Shown here one piece after another: positions 8,093 through 15,586 of a DNA stretch of 64,000 nt. Origin of the DNA: Usitatibacter rugosus (GTDB lineage: Bacteria; Pseudomonadota; Gammaproteobacteria; Burkholderiales; Usitatibacteraceae); assembly GCF_013003965.1 (NCBI RefSeq), contig NZ_CP053069.1:2449419-2513418 (forward strand). The letters are read 5' to 3'. A model generated the notes under the pieces. The model saw nothing but the letters and a program-made list of their open reading frames with translations. It had not been told where the DNA came from and made no database searches. The translations under genes were made by a program, and so were the position numbers. Within the stretch, counting starts at the first letter, position 1. Every line of letters starts with the position of its first letter.

Positions 8093-9697
8093 ATGATCCG
8101 CAACCCGATCCTGCCGGGGTTCAACCCCGATCCGTCCATCTGCCGCGTCGGCGACGACTACTACATCGCCGTCTCCACCTTCGAGTGGTATCCCGGCGTG
8201 CAGATCCACCATTCGAAGGACCTCGTGAACTGGGAGCTGGTGTGCCGGCCCCTCACGAGAGCCTCGCAGCTCGACATGCGCGGCAACCCCGACTCGTGCG
8301 GCATCTGGGCGCCGTGCCTCTCGTACGCGGACGGCAAGTTCTGGCTCGTCTACACGGACGTGAAGCGCTACGACGGCAACTTCAAGGACGTGCACAACTA
8401 CATCGTGACGGCGCCGTCGATCACCGGGCCGTGGAGCGATCCCTGGTACGTGAACTCTTCCGGCTTCGACCCGACGCTCTTCCACGACGACGATGGCCGC
8501 AAGTGGTTTCTCAACATGGTCTGGAACTATCGGACGGAATCGGTCGGCGGCAACCCGAAGACACCGGCCTTCGACGGCATCCTGCTGCAGGAGTGGGACG
8601 CGAAGACTTCGAAGCTCGTGGGTCCGGTGAAGAACGTGTATCGCGGCACGCCGCAGGGGCTGGTCGAAGGACCGCACGTCTTCAAGCGGAACGGCTGGTA
8701 CTACCTCACCGTCGCCGAGGGCGGCACGTCGTACGGCCATGCGGTGACGATGGCGCGGTCGCGAAAGCTCGACGGCCCGTACGAGACGCACCCGCTGCTG
8801 CATCCGATCACGTCGAAGGACAAGCCCGAGGCGCCGCTGCAGCGTGCAGGCCACGGGCAGATCGTCGAGACGCCGGACGGGCAGTTCTATCACACGCATC
8901 TGTGTGGCCGTCCCCTGCCGGGCACGCGCCGCTCGCCGCTCGGGCGCGAGACCGCAATCCAGAAGGTGGTGTGGAAGGAAGACGAGTGGCTCTACCTCGA
9001 GCACGGCGGCGTGGTGCCCGCCGTGGAGGTGCCCTCGCCCGATCCCTCGGTGATGCCGAAGCCGCACGTGGAAATCAAACGCGATTTCGCGAAGTGCACG
9101 GAGCTGCCGATGGAGTTCCAGTGGCTGCGCACGCCGCAACCCGAGCGCCTCTTCAAGCTCACGGGCTCGGCACTGCGGCTGCACGCACGCGAATCGGTGG
9201 GAAGCTGGTTCGAGCAGAGCCTCGTGGCGCGGCGGCAGGAGGATTTCAAGTTCCGCTCCGAGACCTCGGTGTCGTTCTCGCCGACCACGTACCAGCAGGT
9301 CGCGGGCCTCACCTACTACTACAACCGCTTCAAGTTCCACTTCATCGCCGTCACGTGGCACGAGACGATGGGTCGCGTGATCACCATGATGTCCTGCCCC
9401 GGGGACTATCCCGACGGCCGGCTGGTCTTCCCGCTGCACGCGCCGATTCCGGTGCCTCCGATCGGACCGATCGGCCTCGCGGCCGAAGTCGATGGACCGA
9501 CGCTGCACTTCTTCTTCAATGCCGGAGATGGGTGGCGGCGCATCGGTCCTGATCTCGACGCGAGCGTGATCTCGGATGAAGGCGGCCGGGGAGCGCATGG
9601 CTCGTTCACCGGCGCCTTCATCGGAATGCTCGCGTTCGACCAATCGGGCGTGGCTTGCCCCGCGGACTTCAGTCACTTCACCTATTCGCCTCGCTGA
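8093..9697 (+). CDS. xynB: GH43 beta-xylosidase, cytoplasmic
   Basis: A 534-residue GH43 enzyme of the XynB/YagH type. The propeller domain carries D13 (FNPDPSIC), D126 (GFDPTLF) and E192 (VEGPHVF) as base, modulator and acid. A beta-sandwich domain with the VARRQEDFKF stretch follows from about residue 330. There is no signal peptide, so it should hydrolyse imported xylo-oligosaccharides to xylose in the cytoplasm, complementing the lipid-anchored GH43 encoded divergently. A GAAGAAGAGAAA ribosome-binding region precedes ATG 8093, 22 bp after gudD, so the two genes form an operon. Some members also act on arabinofuranosides. Confidence 0.9.
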   Translation: MIRNPILPGFNPDPSICRVGDDYYIAVSTFEWYPGVQIHHSKDLVNWELVCRPLTRASQLDMRGNPDSCGIWAPCLSYADGKFWLVYTDVKRYDGNFKDVHNYIVTAPSITGPWSDPWYVNSSGFDPTLFHDDDGRKWFLNMVWNYRTESVGGNPKTPAFDGILLQEWDAKTSKLVGPVKNVYRGTPQGLVEGPHVFKRNGWYYLTVAEGGTSYGHAVTMARSRKLDGPYETHPLLHPITSKDKPEAPLQRAGHGQIVETPDGQFYHTHLCGRPLPGTRRSPLGRETAIQKVVWKEDEWLYLEHGGVVPAVEVPSPDPSVMPKPHVEIKRDFAKCTELPMEFQWLRTPQPERLFKLTGSALRLHARESVGSWFEQSLVARRQEDFKFRSETSVSFSPTTYQQVAGLTYYYNRFKFHFIAVTWHETMGRVITMMSCPGDYPDGRLVFPLHAPIPVPPIGPIGLAAEVDGPTLHFFFNAGDGWRRIGPDLDASVISDEGGRGAHGSFTGAFIGMLAFDQSGVACPADFSHFTYSPR

Positions 9698-9713
9698 CGC
9701 TGACTAAACAGGT

Positions 9714-9728
9714 GAGGAGGGCGAGGGG
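9714..9728 (+). repeat. Repeat copy A, GAGGAGGGCGAGGGG
   Basis: An exact inverted match to 10016-10030, 287 bp away. The similarity extends outward on both sides through AACAG with two mismatches, giving about 22 bp of terminal-repeat-like similarity. Confidence 0.6.
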
Positions 9729-9812
9729 CTGCATCGATCATCGGAGCTGAATCGAAGATCGCGGGGCCATATCGACGTGCCTCTATTCCGTTCGATTCGA
9801 CGATATTGGCCG

Positions 9813-9851
9813 CGGAGGGCAGGGGGTCGCGTCGGGCTTTTTTCCTTCGGC
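9813..9851 (+). repeat. Repeat copy B, GGAGGGCAGGGGGTCG followed by a TTTTTTCC tract
   Basis: About 39 nt with the order GGAGGGC-AGGGGGTCG-GTCGG-TTTTTTCC-TTCGGC. It matches copy C on the opposite strand with a few one-base differences. Read on the plus strand, the GC-rich part followed by six T residues could also end transcription from the xylosidase operon. Confidence 0.55.
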
Positions 9852-9990
9852 GGGAGGACTGGCGGAATGAACCGTGGGTGTCGGAGTGAGGCCCGATGAC
9901 ACTGCCTCCCATCTTCGATCTACAACCGTCGCAAGTGACGTCAACACGATGAGCGATCACGACTAGTCCACGATCCGCCAGATCCGGGGG

Positions 9991-10032
9991 CCGAACGGAA
10001 AAAAGACCGACCGACCCCCTCGCCCTCCTCGA
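9991..10032 (-). repeat. Repeat copy C, inverted relative to copies A and B
   Basis: The minus strand reads TCGAGGAGGGCGAGGGGGTC, then GGTCGGTC, TTTTTTCC and GTTCGG. It pairs with copy A across the GC-rich arm and with copy B across about 40 nt including the T tract. Confidence 0.6.
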
Positions 10033-10075
10033 CTGTTGAACGAGTTGTGGCACGAGCGTTGCGTCATGCACCGGC

Positions 10076-11206
10076 ATGGAGACCTACGACGGTGCGAAGC
10101 TCGGCGCGGCAGTACCCGAAACACCCGTTGATGGTGCGTCAGGCACCCGCGTGGTGCGTGGCAAGGCCCTCCTCCAGCTCGCGCACGCGACCATCGGCCT
10201 CTCGAAGATCGCGCCGCGATTGAACGAGCTGGCCGAAACGCGCCAGGGCGAAGCGGAGCGGCAGGCGGGGCGGGCGACGGAGGTCACGGCGCTCACGCGG
10301 CAGATGTCCGAGTCGCTCGCGGAGACCGTCGGCACCTTGCGCACCGCGACCACCGAGATCACGGACCTGGCCGAACGGATCCGTCGCATCGCCGAGCAGA
10401 CCTCCCTCATCGCCATCAACACGGGTGTCGCTGCCGCGCACGCCGGAGCGCAGGGCAAGGTCTTCAGCGTACTCTCGCAGGAGATCCGCGCGTTGTCGCA
10501 GAACACCACGGCGGCCGCTCGCGACGTCGAGACGAAGATCCGCCAGTTGCAGGAGAGTGCCGAGCGCACCGCTCGCGTGGTGGGACTCGACGGCGCCGCC
10601 AAGGCCAAGCAGGAAGACGGGCCCGGCCTCGCGTGGGTGCTCTCCCGCATGGAAGAGGCGCAATCGAGTGCCACGCGCCAGGCGACGGAAGCGCGCGAGC
10701 TCACGCACCTCGGCTCGGAGCTCCGCGCGCTGTCCGAGGCGATGATCCGTTCGGTCGGCGCCTTCCGCCTCGATGCGCATCGCCGCGCCGAGTCGCTGCT
10801 GGAAGAGCTGCGCACGGATCCGGGCCTGTGCTCGGGCGAGCTCACGCGCAAGACCCGGGCGCTTCGGCTCGCGCTCGAGCTCTGCCCGCCCGTCGAGCTC
10901 GCCTACGTGACCGACCTTCGCGGCGTGCAGGTGACGGAGAACATCGCGCGCAAGGCCTTCAGCGCGAGCTACGGCCGCTCGGGGGCGGGCCGGGATTGGT
11001 CGCGCAGGCCGTGGTTCCAGGGGGCCGTTCGCGCGCCCGGCGTCTTCAGCTCGGAGATCTACCGTTCCGTGGCCACTGACGAGTTCTGCCTCACCGTGGC
11101 CGCGACGTATGGCCCGGCCGATGGAACCCGCCTGGGCGTCGTGGCGCTCGACCTCAACTTCCGCCAGCTGCTCGGCGATCCGCGCATCGAGAGCCTCCCG
11201 GCGTAG
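10076..11206 (+). CDS. Soluble MCP-like protein with C-terminal Cache-like domain
   Basis: A 376-residue protein with no transmembrane segment. Residues about 60-165 form the methyl-accepting coiled-coil hairpin, with a recognisable tip (IAEQTSLIAINTGVAAAHAG near 105-124, then KVFSVLSQEIRALSQNT). Residues about 240-376 look like a Cache/PDC sensor half (AYVTDLRGVQVTEN, GRDWSRRPWFQGAV, GVFSSEIYRS, LGVVALDLNF). Classical chemoreceptors have the sensor first and a membrane anchor. Here the order is reversed, and the normally conserved NAAVEAARAGE tip is altered, so coupling to CheA/CheW is uncertain. It might act as a scaffold or cytoplasmic redox/ligand sensor. No che genes are nearby. Confidence 0.75.
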   Translation: METYDGAKLGAAVPETPVDGASGTRVVRGKALLQLAHATIGLSKIAPRLNELAETRQGEAERQAGRATEVTALTRQMSESLAETVGTLRTATTEITDLAERIRRIAEQTSLIAINTGVAAAHAGAQGKVFSVLSQEIRALSQNTTAAARDVETKIRQLQESAERTARVVGLDGAAKAKQEDGPGLAWVLSRMEEAQSSATRQATEARELTHLGSELRALSEAMIRSVGAFRLDAHRRAESLLEELRTDPGLCSGELTRKTRALRLALELCPPVELAYVTDLRGVQVTENIARKAFSASYGRSGAGRDWSRRPWFQGAVRAPGVFSSEIYRSVATDEFCLTVAATYGPADGTRLGVVALDLNFRQLLGDPRIESLPA

Positions 11207-11230
11207 ACTTCCGGCAAGGAGGTCCTCGTC

Positions 11231-11758
11231 ATGATCAAGACATCGCTCGTGGTCGCCTTGCTCGCCCTGTCACCGAACCTCGACGCCGCCAATCCCAAGG
11301 CCGCCGAGGCGCAGCGCCTCCTCGGCATGAAGTACTACCAGGGCGAGGGCGTGAAGCAGGACATCCCCAAGGCCGTGATGCATCTCGAGAACGCCGCGAA
11401 GGCCGGCGATACGGAGGCCGCGATCACGCTCGGCAAGATGTACGAGTACGGAATGAGCGTCCCCGTGGACCTCGCTCGCGCCGCGACCTGGTACGTGCGA
11501 GGCGCGGAGCTCGGAGCGCCCCAGGCGCAGTTCGAGAGCAGCGTGGCCTACTACAAGGGGCAGGGCGTCGGCCGCGATCTCCCCGAAGCCGTGAAATGGT
11601 GGACCATCGCATCGGCGTGCCCGGGCTATGCGGAGAAGATCCGTCCCTCCGTCGCATCGGCCGAATCCAAGCTCGATCCCACGGTGATCGAAGAGGGCCA
11701 GCAGCGCGCGAAGTCGTGGGCCGCCACGCATCCCGCGCCCCGCTGCACCGAGGGCTAG
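11231..11758 (+). CDS. Sel1-repeat secreted protein
   Basis: A 175-residue protein with a short signal peptide (MIKTSLVVALLALSPNLDA). It is followed by at least two and a half Sel1-like TPR units: AEAQRLLGMKYYQGEGVKQD, AAITLGKMYEYGMSVPVDLA and AQFESSVAYYKGQGVGRDLP. Sel1 proteins are helical scaffolds for protein contacts, and no specific partner is indicated. AAGGAGGTCCTCGTC gives a strong ribosome-binding site for ATG 11231, 24 bp after the MCP-like gene. The pair may therefore be co-transcribed. Confidence 0.8.
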   Translation: MIKTSLVVALLALSPNLDAANPKAAEAQRLLGMKYYQGEGVKQDIPKAVMHLENAAKAGDTEAAITLGKMYEYGMSVPVDLARAATWYVRGAELGAPQAQFESSVAYYKGQGVGRDLPEAVKWWTIASACPGYAEKIRPSVASAESKLDPTVIEEGQQRAKSWAATHPAPRCTEG

Positions 11759-11799
11759 CCGCTCCCGGGCCGCGAGGCCCGAGCCTGTATCGTGGCGGG

Positions 11800-12678
11800 G
11801 TGGACACCGACCATCCCCTGCGCCACGCCCTGCCGCCGCTACTGTTCGCGGGCGTGTGCTTCGCGACCCTCGACGCCACCGCCAAGTACCTCGTCGTCGA
11901 GCACACGCTCTTCGTGGTGGTCTGGGCGCGCTATGCCGGCCAGATGCTCGTGGTGACGCCGATCGCATGGCACCAGCGAGGGCACGGCTTCTGGCGCACG
12001 AAGCACCTGCGCATGCAGCTCGCACGCTCCCTGTGCCTCGTGATCGCGACGATGTGCTTCTTCGGCTCCTTGCGCTTCCTTCCGCTCGCGGAGGCCACGG
12101 CCATCACCTTCCTGGCGCCCATGTTCGCGATCGTGCTGTCGAAGGCCGTGCTGGGCGAAGTGCCGACGATGTCGCGCTGGATCTCGGCCATCGCCGGGTT
12201 CATCGGCATCCTGCTGCTCGCACGGCCCGGCTCCGCCGTGTTCCAGCCCGCGGCTGCATTGCTCGTGCTGGCCGCGATCTCGAACGCGATGTACCAGCTC
12301 CTCACGCGCAAGCTCCCCAACGACACGCCGCACACCACGCTCTTCTATTCGGGGCTCGTCGGCACCGTGGCGCTCTCGGCGATGGTGCCGTTCACGCCGT
12401 TTCCCGTGTCGTTCTCGTACACGGACGTGTTTTTTCTCGTGCTGCTCGGAACGCTCGCGGGGCTGGGCCACGGCATGTTGATCGGCGCGTTCGTGCGCGC
12501 GCCCGCCTCGCTGCTGGCGCCCTTCATGTACATCCAGATGCTGTGGGCGACGCTCTACGGCTACCTGGTCTTCGGGCACCTGCCGGACAAGGTTTCCGCG
12601 CTCGGCATGGCGATCATCGTCGCCTCCGGCGTGGGGCTGGTGGTGCACGAGCGCCGCCTGCGAGGCAGCGCGGGCTAG
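11800..12678 (+). CDS. EamA/DMT-family transporter
   Basis: A 292-residue integral membrane protein of the drug/metabolite transporter superfamily, with two EamA repeats and about ten hydrophobic helices. Typical segments are FAGVCFATLDATAKYL, GSLRFLPLAEATAITFLAP, the second-repeat FYSGLVGTVAL and APFMYIQMLWATLYGYLVFG. I chose GTG 11800 because it starts directly before the first helix. The frame extends upstream through the Sel1 gene without family similarity. Members export amino acids, purines or other metabolites, and the substrate is unknown. It converges on the Bug gene with 7 bp between stops. Confidence 0.85.
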   Translation: MDTDHPLRHALPPLLFAGVCFATLDATAKYLVVEHTLFVVVWARYAGQMLVVTPIAWHQRGHGFWRTKHLRMQLARSLCLVIATMCFFGSLRFLPLAEATAITFLAPMFAIVLSKAVLGEVPTMSRWISAIAGFIGILLLARPGSAVFQPAAALLVLAAISNAMYQLLTRKLPNDTPHTTLFYSGLVGTVALSAMVPFTPFPVSFSYTDVFFLVLLGTLAGLGHGMLIGAFVRAPASLLAPFMYIQMLWATLYGYLVFGHLPDKVSALGMAIIVASGVGLVVHERRLRGSAG

Positions 12679-12685
12679 CGCGCGG

Positions 12686-13654
12686 TCAGTTGACGGTGAT
12701 GTTGGCCGAGCGGATCAGCTTGCCCCACTTGTCGCTCTCCGCGCGAATGTGCGCGGCGAAGGCCTCGGGAGGACCGCCCACGGGATCGACACCGAGCGCC
12801 GCGAACTTCTGGCGCACTTCGTCGGACTTGAGGATCTTGTCGATCGCCGCATTCAGCTTCGCGATGATCGGCTTGGGCGTCGCGGCAGGCGCGACGATGC
12901 CGCTCCACGACAGCGACTCGTAGCCTTCCACGCCCGATTCCGCGATCGTCGGCACGTCCGGCAGGTTGGGCATGCGCGTCTTGCTGGTGACACCGAGCGC
13001 GCGCAGCTTTCCCTGCTGGATGAACGGGATCGACGACGGCGCATTGTCGAAGAGCATCGTCACCTGGCCGGAGATCACGTCCACCAGCGCCTGCGAGCTG
13101 CCTTTGTACGGGACATGCAGGACATCCACGCCGGCCATCGCCTTGAAGAGCTCGCCCGTGAGGTGCGTGGAGCTGCCCGAGCCCGAGGACGCGAACGTGA
13201 GGCTACCGGGCTTGGCCTTCGCCGCGGCGATCAGCTCCTGCACCGTCTTCACGGGCACGGCCGGATTCACCACGAGCACATTGGTGATGAGCGACGTGTA
13301 GCTCACCGGCGCGAAATCGCGGGCCGGCGAGTACGACAGCTCCTTGAAGAGGTGCGCGTTGATCGAGAGCACGCCGGTGGTGCCCATCAGCAACGTGTAA
13401 CCGTCCGGGGCCGCCTTGGCCACGGCATCGGCGCCGATGTTGCCGCTGGCGCCCGCGCGGTTGTCCACGACGAAGGTCTGCTTCAGCTCCGTGCCCAGCT
13501 TGTCGGCGAGGATGCGGGCCACGACGTCGGTGGAACCTCCGGGAGCGAAGGGCACGACGATCTTCACGGGGCGAACGGGATAGTCGTCGTCGGCCGACAT
13601 GGCGACCGTCGATCCGACAAGGAGTGCGGCGGCGAACAGGGTATGGAAGCGCAT
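12686..13654 (-). CDS. Bug/TctC-family periplasmic binding protein 1
   Basis: A 322-residue tripartite tricarboxylate transporter receptor (Bug family). A signal peptide (MRFHTLFAAALLVGSTVAMS) precedes the mature protein. It begins YPVRPVKIVVPFAPGGSTDV and carries the family motifs NRAGASGNIGADAVAKA, PDGYTLLMG, LHVPYKGSSQALVDVISGQV and LPDVPTIAESG. Start ATG 13654 is set by the signal peptide; the open frame upstream is not family-like. These proteins bind carboxylates or related metabolites. Like most betaproteobacterial Bug genes it has no TctA/TctB membrane partner alongside, so its transport partner or sensing role is unknown. It diverges from the operon starting at 13799. Confidence 0.9.
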   Translation of the reverse strand: MRFHTLFAAALLVGSTVAMSADDDYPVRPVKIVVPFAPGGSTDVVARILADKLGTELKQTFVVDNRAGASGNIGADAVAKAAPDGYTLLMGTTGVLSINAHLFKELSYSPARDFAPVSYTSLITNVLVVNPAVPVKTVQELIAAAKAKPGSLTFASSGSGSSTHLTGELFKAMAGVDVLHVPYKGSSQALVDVISGQVTMLFDNAPSSIPFIQQGKLRALGVTSKTRMPNLPDVPTIAESGVEGYESLSWSGIVAPAATPKPIIAKLNAAIDKILKSDEVRQKFAALGVDPVGGPPEAFAAHIRAESDKWGKLIRSANITVN

Positions 13655-13798
13655 GGACCGCAGTCTGCGGACCCTTTTCTCGCCGCGCAAGGGTCGCCAC
13701 AGTATGGAGGGCGTTAATATGGCACCTTGGTCCAAGTGCAGCGCCATCCAAAGCGATCTAGAGTCGGCTACCGACCCATGCAGTTCGGGAGAAATGCA

Positions 13799-14362
13799 AT
13801 GCGATTGTTACTGTGCCTCTTCGTGCTCGCGGCCACCCCCGCCCGGGCCTCATTCCTTTCCGGCGAAGCGCTGGACACCATGGCCGACGTGATGGCCATC
13901 GTGGTCCTGTTCCTGGTCCCGGTCGTCCTCATCATCGTGTTCTGGCTCGTGCACGTGATGCCCGAGAAGATCGCCCACAAGCGCCACCACCCGCAGACCG
14001 AGGCGATCACGACCCTGTGCCTGCTGTCGCTCGTCTTCGGCGGCCTGCTCTGGCCGCTGGCCTGGCTCTGGGCGTACACCAAGCCCGTCGGGTACCGCGT
14101 GGCGTACGGCACCGACAAGCATGACAACTACTACGACGAGATGGCCGAGAAGCACCGCGCCGGCACGCTGCTGCGCGACGACCTTCGCCATTTGCGCGAA
14201 GATCTCGAGGCCATGGAATCGCGCGGAGCCCTTCCGCCGAAGCTGAAGACCTTGAAGGACGAGCTGGACGCCTTGAAGCGCAACGCCGTCCAGGCCGAAG
14301 CGGCCGCGATCGCCGCCGCGCCGGTCCCGCCGCCCGCGGCGAACGAAAGGGGGAACGGCTGA
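13799..14362 (+). CDS. DUF3302 inner-membrane protein (YiaW/YibI-like)
   Basis: A 187-residue membrane protein. After a hydrophobic N-terminus (MRLLLCLFVLAATPARA, perhaps a signal peptide) come two strong transmembrane helices, around MAIVVLFLVPVVLIIVFWLV and TLCLLSLVFGGLLWPLAWLW, then a charged coiled-coil tail and a Pro/Ala-rich end. DUF3302 proteins in Escherichia coli (YiaW, YibI) are encoded beside HlyD-type proteins (YiaV, YibH), exactly as here. GGGAGAA lies seven bases before ATG 13799. The stop overlaps the next ATG by one base (TGATG). Function is unknown; it is likely the inner-membrane partner of the adaptor that follows. Confidence 0.8.
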   Translation: MRLLLCLFVLAATPARASFLSGEALDTMADVMAIVVLFLVPVVLIIVFWLVHVMPEKIAHKRHHPQTEAITTLCLLSLVFGGLLWPLAWLWAYTKPVGYRVAYGTDKHDNYYDEMAEKHRAGTLLRDDLRHLREDLEAMESRGALPPKLKTLKDELDALKRNAVQAEAAAIAAAPVPPPAANERGNG

Positions 14363-15585
14363 TGGAAATCATTCTCCTCGGCATCTATTCGTTCTTCGTC
14401 TGGCTGATCTTCATCAAGTTCAAGCTGCTGCCGTGGAACACGCCCTGGAAGGTCACCGTCGTCATCATCCCGATCGTCGGCCTCGCCTCGCTGATCCTGC
14501 TGCTGAACATCTTCGCGCCCTCCTCCGCCGACGTGCGCGTCTACAAGTACACGATCCCCATCGTCTCGCAGGTGAGGGGCCGCGTGATCGAGGTTCCGGT
14601 GACCGAAGGCAACCGCCTGGTGAAGAAGGGCGAAGTGCTCTTCAAGGTCGATCCCACGCCCTACCAGCTCGACGTGAACACGCTCACCGCGCAGCTCGCC
14701 GCCGCGAGCGCGGGGCAGCGCGAGGTCGAGGAGAACCTCAAGGGCACGCGCGGCAAGATCGCGGAATCGCGCGGCGCCATCACGCAGGCCGAAAGCCGTA
14801 CGCGCGAAGTGAACGCGCGGCTGGCCCTTACGCGGAAGCGCGCCGAGCAGTACCGCGAGCTCGCGAAAACCGGCGCCGGATCGCGCTTCGATCTCGAGAA
14901 GGCCGAAGCCGACTTGGCCGAGCAGGAAGGCCAGCTCGCCGCTGCACGCAGCGCCGAGGTCCAGGCGCGCGCCTCCGAAACGCAGGCGGTCGCGGGCGAG
15001 CAGCAAGTGGTCCAGAAGCTGGGCGGCCGGGTGAACGGCGAATACGCGCAAGTCGCACAGATCCGCGCACAGCTCGAGAACGCGAAGTGGCTGCTCGAAC
15101 AGACGACCACCGTGTCGCCCTGTGACTGCTACGTGGTGAACCTGCAGCTTCGCGTGGGCGCCTTCGTCGCGGGACTGCCGTTGAACGCGGTAATGACGCT
15201 GGTCGAGGCCGAGGGCCAGGTGGTCGCGCTCTACAACCAGAACGAGCTGCACCAGGTGGAGCCCGGCAACGAGGTCGAGTTCACCGTGAATACGCTGCCC
15301 GGCAAGGTCGTGAAGGGCACCGTCGATTCGATCATCTGGGCCCAGGGCGCGGGACAGTTGCAGGCTTCGGGGCAGATCCCGATGTCCGCGTACATCCAGC
15401 AGCCCCCGGGACGGTTCGCGGTGAAGTTCAACATCGCCGAGAAGGACCGTGCGACATTCCTCGCGGCCGGCGCCGCGGGCCACGCGGCGATCTACACGGA
15501 CCACCTGCATGCGGTGCACATCATCCGCAAGATCATCGTGCGCGTCGGCTCGTACACGAATTACCTGATTTTGAAGCTGCACTGA
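14362..15585 (+). CDS. YiaV-like HlyD-family membrane fusion protein
   Basis: A 407-residue periplasmic adaptor. Two N-terminal hydrophobic segments (to about residue 52) anchor it in the inner membrane. A biotinyl-lipoyl half (SQVRGRVIEVPVTEGNRLVK) follows, then a long alpha-helical hairpin (about 85-240) rich in Gln/Ala/Glu, the second lipoyl half (VSPCDCYVVNLQLRVGAFV), and a beta-barrel. The C-terminal YTDHLHAVHIIRKIIVRVGS closely follows E. coli YiaV. Such adaptors link an inner-membrane pump to an outer-membrane channel, and a channel gene follows one base later. No MFS, RND or ABC pump is encoded in the operon, which is unusual. Confidence 0.9.
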   Translation: MEIILLGIYSFFVWLIFIKFKLLPWNTPWKVTVVIIPIVGLASLILLLNIFAPSSADVRVYKYTIPIVSQVRGRVIEVPVTEGNRLVKKGEVLFKVDPTPYQLDVNTLTAQLAAASAGQREVEENLKGTRGKIAESRGAITQAESRTREVNARLALTRKRAEQYRELAKTGAGSRFDLEKAEADLAEQEGQLAAARSAEVQARASETQAVAGEQQVVQKLGGRVNGEYAQVAQIRAQLENAKWLLEQTTTVSPCDCYVVNLQLRVGAFVAGLPLNAVMTLVEAEGQVVALYNQNELHQVEPGNEVEFTVNTLPGKVVKGTVDSIIWAQGAGQLQASGQIPMSAYIQQPPGRFAVKFNIAEKDRATFLAAGAAGHAAIYTDHLHAVHIIRKIIVRVGSYTNYLILKLH

Positions 15586-15586
15586 G

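Larger units (their letters stand above)
9698..10075. other. 378-bp intergenic region with three related GC-rich repeat copies
   Basis: No convincing gene is present. A minus-strand open frame here has no family-like features or ribosome-binding site. The region holds one short and two long copies of a motif beginning GGAGGGC(G)AGGGG, two of which run on into a TTTTTTCC tract (listed separately). It also contains the promoter for the gene at 10076. Confidence 0.7.

Noticed and set aside
9682-10077. 131-codon minus-strand frame in the repeat-bearing intergenic region
   Set aside because: Overlaps the end of the xylosidase gene, spans the repeats and has no recognisable domain or ribosome-binding site.
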